Below are positions 55,330 through 64,000 of a stretch of DNA of 64,000 bases, piece by piece. Under the pieces are notes generated by a model. It was not told the origin of the DNA, searched no databases, and was given only the letters and a program-made list of their open reading frames with translations. Each line of letters begins with the position of its first letter. Position 1 is the first letter of the stretch. A program made the position numbers and the translations under genes. The stretch comes from Chenopodium formosanum (lineage: Eukaryota > Streptophyta > Magnoliopsida > Caryophyllales > Amaranthaceae): contig CM044867.1 in the NCBI GenBank assembly GCA_024500155.1, positions 14,980,632-15,044,631 on the forward strand, written 5' to 3'.

Positions 55330-58287
55330 CAACTTAGTGTCATTAATGATTTGACCATTTCGATTGAGGATTTAGGGAAAGAAGTTAAGTCCCTCAAGGA
55401 AAAGCTTGAGAAGCCTCCTTCCCAAGCTCCAATTCTTCCCTCCCAAATTAAGGGGAGAGGTACATCTTCTCACTCTAACTCCAATCTTTCTACTTGTTGC
55501 ATGATTGTGGAATGTTGGCCATGTCAATTATGTGGAATGAATGATCATAATGCTTCTATGTGCCCAAATGTTTATTGTAGTGAATGTGATGGAAGTGAAA
55601 TGGAACACATGAATTATGTCAATAATCATGCTTGTGAACCTAGAAATGATGTTCAAAGGAATATTGGAAATAGGAATTATCATATGAATCATCATGATTA
55701 TAACCAAAATGGAGGTTATAGAAATCATGAATGCCAAGAGATTCATGGTAACTATAACCATCATGGTTGTAATGGTCATGGTCATGGCTATAGACATGGG
55801 GATCATAACCAAGATTATGATAACTATGGTCAACAAAGGAGCCAAAATGAAACAAGGGGTAATTGGAATAATCAATCTAGGGGATATTTTCAAGCAAGTT
55901 TTCAAGATGGTTCCCTAATTGATTTAGTTCCAAATGCTCAAGGTTTATATGATAATTCCCATGACCAATCATTTTGTTCTAGAGAATTTTCGGAAAGTGT
56001 CATTGAGAAGCAAGCCAAGACTATGGAAATGTGTATGGTTTTGAATGAAGAGAAATTTAATTACATGTTGGCTTATAACAAAGATTTGAGTGAAAATCTT
56101 TCTCAATTGACTAGTATATTCAAGGAATATGCAAACTCTTCTTCTTCTTTGACTCCACCTAGCTTAGATTCTAGGAACCCTATGGATGCCATTGTTACTA
56201 GAAGTGGTAAGGTCCTTGAGGGAGGTGTGCCTAAGAAGAGTGTTGCCAATGAGAGAACTAGTAAGAATTCCATTGAAATTGAAGGTGATGAATGCCCTTT
56301 GAGCGAAAATGTTGGTGAGGAACAAGTAGAGAAGGTGATAGAGAAAGAGAGAGAGGTTTGCAAACAAAGGCTCCCCTATCCTCAAAGATATAATAGATAT
56401 AAGTTGGATGAGCAATTTGGAAAGTTTGTAGAGATGCTTAAGCAACTTCATTTAACTCTTCCTTTCACCGATGTTGTTGAACAAATGCCAAATTATGCTA
56501 AGTTCCTTAAGGAAATTTTGAGTGGAAAAAGGACTTGTGATGTGGCGGAGACCATTAGCCTTACCGAGCATTGTAGTGCAATCATCTGGAATAAGATGCC
56601 TCCTAAGTTGAAGGATCCCGGAAATTTTTCCATCCCTTGTGCTATCAACAAGACCCAAATTGATAATGCCTTATGTGATTTAGGAGCTAGTGTTAGCCTT
56701 ATGCCATATTCGGTTTATCAAAGGTTAGGTCTAGGAGAACTTCTACCTTCAAAGATTACCTTGCAATCAGCCGATAGATCAATCAAGATTCGTAAGGGAA
56801 AGGTAGAAGATGTGCCTTTAAGGGTTGGAAAATTTGTTATTCCGGTTGATTTTGTAGTGTTGGACATGGATGAAGATGCTACAATACCTATCATCTTAGG
56901 TAGACCTTTCCTTGCTACATCGGGGGCTATGATAGATGTGAAAAGTGCTAAGATATCTCTTAAGATAGGGGAGGAAGTAATTGAATTTGATTTGAATGAA
57001 GGAATGAAATATCCTTCCTCTTCTTTAGAAAATTGCATGAGAGTTGAAGTGCTTGATAATATTGTGAATTCCATGCATGAGCACTTGCTCACATCTAACG
57101 ATCCTCTTGAGTGTGTTTTATTGAACAAGGAAAAGATAGGTATCTCAACCAAGGAAGAGCAATTGTATGAAAATTTGCTTAATGAAGGCGATATAGGGAG
57201 TGAAGAAGAAACTTGCATGGGGATATCAAGTCAAGATGCTTTGCAAGTGGCCTCAACCAAAGAAGGTAAAGGTGTTCCCATGGTAGAGCTAAAACCTCTA
57301 CCATCACACCTTAGGTATGAATTATTAGGCCCTAATTCTACATATCCCGTTATTGTTAGTGCATCCTTGAGTGAGAGCCAAGCTCAAGCGTTATGTGGTG
57401 TTTTGAGAAAGCACCAAGGTGCTTTGGGGTACACAATTGATGATCTTAAAGGCATAAGCCCCGCCTTGTGTACACATCACATAACACTTGAGGAAGGCAC
57501 CCTTCCTTCTATTGAACGACAAAGGAAACTACATCCCCAAATGGGAGAAGTAGTTAAGAAAGAGATCACCAAGCTTTTGGATTCGGGAATTATATTCCCC
57601 ATTTTAAGCTCAAGGTGGGTCTCCCCCGTGCATGTCGTTCCTAAAAAGGGGGGTATGACCGTAGTTGAGAATGAGAAAGGTGAGCTCATTCCAACTCGAA
57701 CGGTCACCGGTTGGAGGATGTGTATAGACTATAGACGTCTAAACACATCAACCAAAAAGGATCATTTCCCTCTCCCTTTTATTGATCAAATGCTTGAAAG
57801 GTTGACTAGGCACAAATTCTATTGCTTTCTTGATGGATATTCGGGATTCTTTCAAATTCCTATTCACCCCGAGGATCAAGAAAAGACAACCTTCACATGC
57901 CCCTATGGTACCTTTGCTTATAGAAGAATGCCCTTTGGGTTGTGTAATGCTCCGGCGACCTTTCAAAGGTGCATGATCAGCATTTTTGGGGACATGCTTG
58001 AAGATGAAATGGATTTGCCATTTGAGCTCATGTGTGATGCAAGTGATACGGCTATAGGAGGTGTGTTGGGTCAAAGAATTGACAAGAAGCTCCATGTCAT
58101 CTATTATATGTCAAAGACTCTCAATGGTGCTCAACGAAATTACACAACAACGGAAAAGGAATTCTTCGCTATTGTTCATTCTTTTGAGAAATTCCGTTGT
58201 TACTTGTTGGGGTCTAAGACTATAGTTTTCACCGATCATGCGGCTTTGAAGTATCTCTTTGGGAAAAAAGATCCAAACCGAGGTTAA
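55330..58287 (+). pseudogene. element E gag C-terminus, protease and truncated reverse transcriptase
   Basis: A 978-codon frame from 55351. It has a Cys cluster (CQLCGMNDHNASMC, then CSEC) and a striking His/Asn/Gly-rich tract at about residues 95-175. Retropepsin follows with active site DLGASVSLMP and flap block ILGRPFLATSGAMIDV. The reverse transcriptase starts with WVSPVHVVPKKGGM, VTGWRMCIDYRRLN, FLDGYSGFFQIPI and MPFGLCNAPATFQRCM. Right after FGDMLEDE (about 58008) it jumps to LPFELMCDASD of the RNase H, so the YxDD segment and thumb, roughly 200 codons in related elements, are deleted in frame. The enzyme cannot be active. Confidence 0.88.
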
Positions 58288-59754
58288 TTCGTTGGGTCCT
58301 TGAGCTACAATCTTTTGATCTTGAGATCCGAGATAAAAAAAGGTGCTAAAAATGTTGTTGCGGATCATTTGTCTAGACTTGAAGATTTTCAAGTTCAAGA
58401 CGATGGGTCTTCTATAGAGGACCGGATGTTGGATGATTCTTTGTATGTTATCAATATGAAGGAGCTCCCTTGGTTTGCCAATTTGGTGAATTTTCTTGCT
58501 TGTGGGGAGTTTCCTCTTTCTTTTTCCAACAATCAAAAGAGAAAGCTTAAGAGAGAAGCAAGGCACTATGTATGGGATGAGCCAATCTTGTACAAAAGAG
58601 GTGTGGATGGATTGTTGCGCCGATGTGTGCCAAATGAGGAGATACAAAATGTTTTGAAGATGTGCCACTCGGATCCTAGTGGTGGTCATATGGGTGTTTC
58701 AAGAACGGCCTCTAAGGTGCTTCAATGTGGATTATGGTGGCCTAACCTCTTTAAGAATGCTTGGGATGTCAAAAGTTGTGATCAATGTCAAAGGACCGGG
58801 AATATTTCAAGGAGGAATGAGATGCCCCAACAACCAATACTTGAATTGGAGATATTTGATGTTTGGGGTATAGATTTTATGGGTCCTTTTCCATCTTCTT
58901 ATGGGAATCAATATATCCTTGTTGCCGTTGATTATGTGTCAAAGTGGGTGGAAGCCATTGCTTCTCCCACTAATGACCATAAAGTGGTGATGAAATTGTT
59001 CAAAAAGATAATATTGCCTAGGTTTGGCATCCCCAAAGCGGTTATAAGTGACAATGGCTCACACTTTGTGCACTATGCTTTCCGGAAGATGTTGAAGAAG
59101 CATGGAGTGAACCAAAGATTTGGTCTTCCTTATCATTCTCAAACTAATGGGCAAGTTGAGGTATCTAATCGTCAAATTAAGTTAATTCTTGAGAAGACGG
59201 TTGCTAGGAGTAGGAAAGATTGGGCAATCAAGCTTGATGATGCTCTATGGGCATATAGAACGGCTTTCAAAACTCCTATTGGTACCACTCCTTATCGCTT
59301 GGTTTATGGGAAATCTTGTCACCTTCCGGTTGAGCTTGAGCACCGCACTCATTGGGCTATTAAAAAGATCAATTTTGATTTGGCTAGTGCGGGCGAGCAA
59401 CGTTGGTTAGATCTTCATGAGTTCGAAGATCTTCGATTGGATGCTTATGATTGTGCTAGCTTGTATAAAGCTAGAACTAAGGAGGTGCATGATAAGCTCA
59501 TTGAGAAGAAAGAGTTTATTCCGGGGGATAAGGTGCTTCTTTTCAATTCCAAAATTAGACTTTTTCCCGGAAAATTGATGTCTCGTTGGACCGGCCCTTT
59601 TGTTGTTCAAGAGGTGTTTTCAAATGGTTCTATCGAAATCTCTCCTTTGGATTTTTCAAGAACTTTTAAGGTTAACGAACATAGACTAAAGAGGTATTAT
59701 GATGGAGTGTTCGTGGGGGTCATTCATGACATGACTCTCTATGATCCGCCTTGA
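58288..59754 (+). pseudogene. element E integrase
   Basis: A frameshift near 58285-58330 separates it from the RNase H. Then GAKNVVADHLSRLED, the HHCC finger (CHSDPSGGHMGVSRTA ... CDQCQRTG), and the D-D-E core (GIDFMGPFPSS, ISDNGSHFV, NGQVEVSNRQ) with all three acidic residues. A GPFVVQEVF-type C-terminal domain follows, and the frame ends LYDPP, TGA at 59752-59754. This is the best-preserved part of E. Confidence 0.9.
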
Positions 59755-60041
59755 AAAAGGTGGAGGATGTCTAGCTTAAGACTCTAAATTAAGCGCTTCA
59801 CTGGAGGCAACCCGTGTTTTCTAACTTTTTCTTCCTTTTTCTTTTGGTTTTTCTTTGGGTTTTTATGATGATTTTGTGATCTAATTTTGTTGTGTTTGAT
59901 GTTGTAGGATGGTTTGAGTTTAATTCCAACAATTTTGATGCCAATTTGGAGGTAAACTTGTCCCAATTCTTAAGTTGGAAAGGTGGGTAAGTATGGAGAA
60001 TGGTTAATACTTGTGTTTATTTTCATGATTTTCATGTTTTT
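59755..60041 (+). other. element E tail, truncated
   Basis: Non-coding tail with AAGCGCTTCACTGGAGGCAA at about 59793-59812. The same motif, slightly changed, is on the minus strand at about 63465-63485 in element G. The sequence breaks off at 60041. Confidence 0.75.
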
Positions 60042-60461
60042 CTTGGCGCCAGACTACAGGGACTGTCGCCACAAAAAAAAAGTCCCTGTCGCCAAGCGAC
60101 AGAACTGTCGCCAGGCGACAGAAACTTTTTACGGGCGACAAGCCCTGTTTTCTAGACGCTAGTTCCTACATGCCTTGGCAAGTTTCTGTGTTCTTCGAAT
60201 TTTCCAGTTTTCGTATTATCTTTTCGATTCTAGTCATGAAAGATATTTCCCAAATTTCCTACGTGTAAAATTCCTGTGGATTGACTCATGGGGTGCTCCC
60301 ATGAGGACCTTTTAATGCATATGACAATAATGTTAATCAAATCACGCACATGAAATACTTAGAATTTTTCGAGTCTCATCCGCTCATTCTAAATAATTGC
60401 CAAAATTTAATAAATTTCAGGAATATAAATAGAAATCCTCCCTAGTGGAGTCGCCAAAAAC

Positions 60462-62400
60462 TGTAGGGAATATTTCAAGCATTACGATAACTCCAAACTT
60501 GAACCCCACTGTGATCATACACTAAAGTACGGTGGCGTTCCAAAGGGAAAGACAAAGAGCTAAAACGAGTCGCCAACAAGTTTTAAGGAACTTGTACCCA
60601 AAAGACAATCCAAAGGGCCGTCAACTACTCCATAAGGTCTTGAACCAAATAGGGTCCGGGGATGAGGGTACGAATCCAATCTACAAAAGAAAGGACCCGC
60701 CCTATAAAATAGGCCTCTACTTTGTTCTGCTCGTATTCATGCGCGCTTTTCGAATAACATACAAACATTATATTAATCCTACCATTTTATCTATGTTGGT
60801 TGAATATTAATGCACAAATAAATCTATTATTGGCGATCACTTGAATTAAAATCACATTAGCCTAAACAAAATTAATAATTATCTTATTAAGCGTGATTTC
60901 AAGTACAAATTGCCTTTAAACCTGCATAAAAGGCGTGATCAAACAATAACAATAAAACAATATAATATCAAGCAACATGACAATAAACAATAAATAATCA
61001 TAATAACAATAACTACGATAATAGCATGATAAGGCATAATAAAGCTTGATAATAATAGCAAAATCCTAGGCATGATACTAATAAGATAAATAACCAATCC
61101 TAGCATGTCACTAAACGATAAAGATCAAAGCTTTAAACCTAACATGGTACTAACATGATATTAGAAAGAGTAAAGGAATAAAAGGCACCCTAAACATGAT
61201 TCTAGAAAGCATTAAAAAACATCCTAACATGATACTAGGAATTATAAACAATAATAAGCATGCAATCTACATTGTGAAAGAAATAGGAAGTAAGCTAATC
61301 TACTTACTTTGAAGCCTCGTACCTCTTTCTAATAACAAAATACACAATTTAGTAAACTTCAATGAAAATAATAAAGAACAATTAAAGAATTAAATTGGAA
61401 TCAAATAAAACAAAGTTTAGACTAGTTTTGGACCAAACCCTCAGAAAATATCAAACCTTGCACGTCTAGGGCGAAGGCAACTTCGAACTTGGCTAGATGA
61501 CTCTAAGTCTTGTGTATGCGGAATATTGTAAAAACTAGAAAAGAGAGAAAGAAAGCATAAAGTGCTCAAGAGAGAAGAGAGAGAATTGATTGTTGATGAT
61601 TGATAATTGATGATTGTAGATGATTCTGAAAACAGGAATCCGGACGCTATTTATAATGAAAATAATCCGGAAAAACACGGAATTTGATAAGGAATAAAAC
61701 TCCACGCTGTCGCCAGGACTAGACTTTGTCGCAACGCGACAATGTCTGTCGCGACGCGACAGGGTCTGTCGCGCGGCGACAGACTTGTCGTCTGTCGACA
61801 TCCTGTATAAGCGCGTTTTCATCTTTACACGGAATCCGATCTTTAATCAACTTGATCTACGGAATCCGTACAGAAGATGAAATACGTATTTAAGATAATA
61901 AAATAATATTTTATTCCAAATAAAAAACCTTCAAAGATAATTAATTATTAATCCTATCAATATTAGAACCAAAAAGAACTTTCTAGAAACTTTTAGAAAA
62001 CTATAATTAATCCTAATAGTTTTAGGAATAATAATTAACATTGGGCCCTCCTCTAGATCATTGGGCCGTATTAAAACAGAACTTCGGGCCCAGTTTAGTA
62101 TTTTGGCCATAACTTCCTCAATATTCATCGGAATTGGGCTTATAATATATCGTCGGAAAGGTCTTTTCAAGCCCCATCCAACTACACTATTATTGGACCC
62201 TTATCATGGACCAAAATAAACTGAAATGGACGTTTTCAAATAAATAAAGCCATTTTCAAAAACAGAGAGAGAAGAAATTAATTAAAACTAAACCGCGACA
62301 CTTGACTTTCGAACCACTTTCACCTAATTCGATTATGTTTCGACGTACAAGGCATTCATCACTGGGTTTGGTTTTGGGGAGACACAAATGGGTGTCTACA
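60462..62400 (-). repeat. LTR of fragment F
   Basis: 1939 bp, the same length as the B 5' LTR but more diverged in sequence. TGTAG...CTACA ends are intact. Confidence 0.93.
61647..61802 (-). promoter_or_regulatory. promoter in the LTR of fragment F
   Basis: On the minus strand a palindrome array (61707-61802) precedes TATAAATAG (61647-61655) by 52 bp. Confidence 0.68.
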
Positions 62401-63422
62401 GCTACCCATCTAAATCATATTTTTATTTTGCTACCACTAAAAATGACATTGTTTTAATTTCACTACCTGTAGCCAACGTCTGTTACTGTTGCCGTTTGGG
62501 GGCCCACATCAACGACTCTTTTATTAGTTTCCATTATATAAAATAATGCTTCTATACCCAATTGCTCCAACTTTCAATTCTTTCTCAAAGATAACCCACT
62601 GAAATCGAATTCTCGCAATTGAAAACAAAATTTGCTGTAGAATTTCACAAAGTAATTTGATTCCGACACGATTCTTAGGTTAGCATTTGTAATTTAGCAT
62701 AATAATTATTTTATGCGATTGAATTAGGGTTTATCTTATCTTTAATTAGGGCTTTTAAGTTGGGATTTGTATTATTAAAATTGATGTTGTGGGTTGGTAT
62801 ATAATCTGTTTAAGGATGAAATTAATGTCAAATTTGGGTGAATTGCAAGCTATAATATCCATTCATTAGGGGCTCTCCCTCGAAACAGATTGCGAAACTA
62901 CCACCATTGTTGGACCACTATAAATAGTTAAAGTTTCGTACCTTCCAATACGTCGTTGTCAGGCAAATCAACAGCTTCCAACAATGGAGATGGCGCTTCC
63001 TAGCAGCTGATTGTCTTCCCCTGCTTCGTTATCCCAGTAAAAACCTTCCACGCACACAAGTTTAAGCTTCAAATTGTAGAAAAGTTGAGATAAAGAGAGT
63101 TGGAGATGGTGACAGAGGAAAGAGAAAGATTCGTGGTAAAAAAAAAAAATTAATCCAACCTTCAATGGAGTTAAAGTTGGGGGTTGATAGTATTCAATGG
63201 AGAGAGAAGATTGGAAGAAGATTAGATTCGAGGAGAGAGAGGAAGATAAGGAAGGTAACTTAACTTTGTGGGGCCCTATAACGGCAAAATTAACAGATTC
63301 CGTCTACTAGTAGTGAAATTAAAACAATGTCATTTTTAGTGGTAGCAAAATAAAAATAAAATTTAGATGGGTAGCAAAAGTGACTTAGATGTGTTTTAGC
63401 GGTAGCAAAAGTGAAAATTTCC
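62401..63422. mobile_element. Mutator-like non-autonomous element, left end lost
   Basis: 62401-62530 is the inverted complement of 63270-63373, with matching blocks GCTACCCATCTAAAT, TTTGCTACCACTAAAAATGA, TTTCACTA and GGGCCCCACA-like ends. The right arm continues outward to about 63422; the equivalent part of the left arm is missing where fragment F begins. Long inverted repeats of about 150 bp suggest a Mutator-like element. The interior has no transposase. It includes a TATAAAATAATG box near 62536 and untranslated-leader-like sequence, possibly captured from a gene. Confidence 0.65.
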
Positions 63423-64000
63423 ATAAGAAAATTCAAAACTCAAAAGGAAAAGTTAGAAACTCCGGGTTGCCTCCCGGGAAGCGCTTGCTTAAGGTCCTAA
63501 GCTCGACCCTTCCTCCAAATCATGGAGGGTCAAAGAACACTACCTTCTTCAAGGTAGTTGATAGAGAAAAATTTTCTTCAATTTTGAGCAACTTCTCATC
63601 GTTGCTTAATGAAACCTTCACAAAATTCTTTTCAAATTCTTCCTTCTCTTTTCTCAACTTCTTTCTTTTTCTTGCTTTCTTCGAGTAACGGGCTTTTTTC
63701 TTCGGCTTGACTTCAACATCTTTAATCATGGAAGCTTTCTCTTCATCTTGAGAATTAAGCTTGAACCAATTTGGAATCTCAATTTCTTTCTCATCCCTTG
63801 GCATTTGAATTACAAATTCTTCTTCACTAACGTCATCAAGACTTGCACAAACATCATCAACAATCTCAAAAACATCGTTAGTAGAAGAATAAATCATGCA
63901 CACATCATCAATGGAACGAGAAAGATTAATACATGCTATATCTTGCACACAAGATAAGGACTCATGCATTGGCTTCAACTTAAAACTCTCTTCCAATTTT
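63423..64000 (-). mobile_element. tail of an E-like gypsy element G, runs off the right edge
   Basis: On the minus strand the tail after the stop codon (AAGCGCTTCCCGGGAGGCAA, then pyrimidine-rich sequence) matches the tail of element E. An open frame lies just inside it. E and G therefore face each other tail to tail, separated by F and the Mutator-like element. Confidence 0.65.
63520..63996 (-). CDS. unrecognised Lys-rich protein in element G, probably 5'-partial
   Basis: 158 codons from the first Met at 63996; the true start may be beyond the window. The N-terminal half is acidic and mixed. A very basic block at residues about 97-120 (KPKKKARYSKKARKRKK) looks like a nuclear localisation signal. 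It ends VVFFDPP, recalling the LYDPP end of the element E integrase, with similar tail sequence after the stop. It is not an integrase by its motifs. I do not recognise it. It may be an extra element-encoded protein. Confidence 0.5.
   Translation of the reverse strand: MEESFKLKPMHESLSCVQDIACINLSRSIDDVCMIYSSTNDVFEIVDDVCASLDDVSEEEFVIQMPRDEKEIEIPNWFKLNSQDEEKASMIKDVEVKPKKKARYSKKARKRKKLRKEKEEFEKNFVKVSLSNDEKLLKIEENFSLSTTLKKVVFFDPP

Larger units (their letters stand above)
52822..60041 (+). mobile_element. Athila-like Ty3/gypsy element E, 3' end lost
   Basis: 5' LTR (about 52822-54483), primer-binding site, gag, protease, reverse transcriptase with deletion, RNase H, integrase and a conserved tail. 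The 3' LTR is missing: at 60041/60042 the sequence switches to fragment F. The primer-binding site and the DLGASVSLMP protease resemble the Athila lineage. No env-like frame is seen downstream of the integrase. Confidence 0.85.
60042..62400 (-). mobile_element. fragment F of the gypsy A/B family (5' LTR plus leader)
   Basis: A third copy of the family, reduced to the 5' LTR (60462-62400), the primer-binding site (60439-60456, one change from A and B) and about 400 bp of leader with a palindrome cluster (60050-60142). The left end is an abrupt junction with element E at 60041/60042, in the motif CTTGGCGCC. The right end is a proper LTR end lying inside a terminal inverted repeat of the Mutator-like element. 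Confidence 0.9.

Noticed and set aside
59755..60041. env-like gene downstream of element E pol
   Set aside because: Only 287 bp of non-coding tail remain before the junction.
1..64000. tRNA, rRNA or conserved host genes
   Set aside because: None recognised on either strand. tRNA-like motifs are primer-binding sites only.

Overview
The window is a stack of plant LTR retrotransposons. I see no ordinary host gene, rRNA, tRNA or CRISPR array. RNase H-doubled Ty3/gypsy (Tat-like) and Athila-like gypsy elements, Ty1/copia polyproteins, Plant Mobile Domain (PMD) genes and GT-AG introns point to a flowering plant, probably a eudicot. A Caryophyllales host is possible, but the sequence does not prove it.

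Layout, left to right. (1) 1-3451: the 5' LTR and leader of a minus-strand copia element (D), running off the left edge. (2) 3452-51386: gypsy element A, plus strand, about 19 kb without its insertion. It has a truncated 5' LTR, primer-binding site, gag-pol, two antisense genes and a 3' LTR. (3) Gypsy element B (13293-42604, minus strand, same family as A) sits inside the pol gene of A, flanked by the 5-bp target duplication AGCAT. (4) Copia element C (17216-27459, plus strand, same family as D) sits inside the antisense PMD gene of B, flanked by the duplication CCATG. C has an intact 1329-residue gag-pol, and I found one difference between its two 1321-bp LTRs, so it is the youngest layer. 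(5) 51387-52821: unassigned DNA with a poly-A tract and a lone short copia-type LTR. (6) 52822-60041: a decayed Athila-like gypsy element (E) whose reverse transcriptase has lost its YxDD region. (7) 60042-62400: a fragment (F) of the A/B family. (8) 62401-63422: a Mutator-like element with long terminal inverted repeats, its left end lost. (9) 63423-64000: the tail of another E-like element (G) on the minus strand, running off the right edge.

The A/B family is the most interesting part. Each copy is about 19 kb. It carries gag-pol in the sense direction and, between pol and the 3' LTR, two genes on the opposite strand: a six-exon PMD gene and a two-exon DUF7745-like gene. Because they are antisense, their introns survive retrotransposition. 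Every non-coding compartment of the family (LTR, leader, both antisense upstream regions, the convergent pol/DUF7745 gap) holds a cluster of a 17-nt interrupted palindrome, CTGTCGC-N3-GCGACAG, with an exact 20-bp period in the LTR. In five LTR copies and both DUF7745 promoters the cluster edge lies exactly 52 bp from a TATAAATAG-type box. This looks like a family-specific promoter architecture shared by the sense LTR promoter and an antisense gene promoter. I know of no described equivalent, but could not search for one.

Decay fits the nesting order. A has at least five stop codons in its pol frame, four of them C-to-T or G-to-A changes. B has two stops and one 5-bp duplication. C has none.
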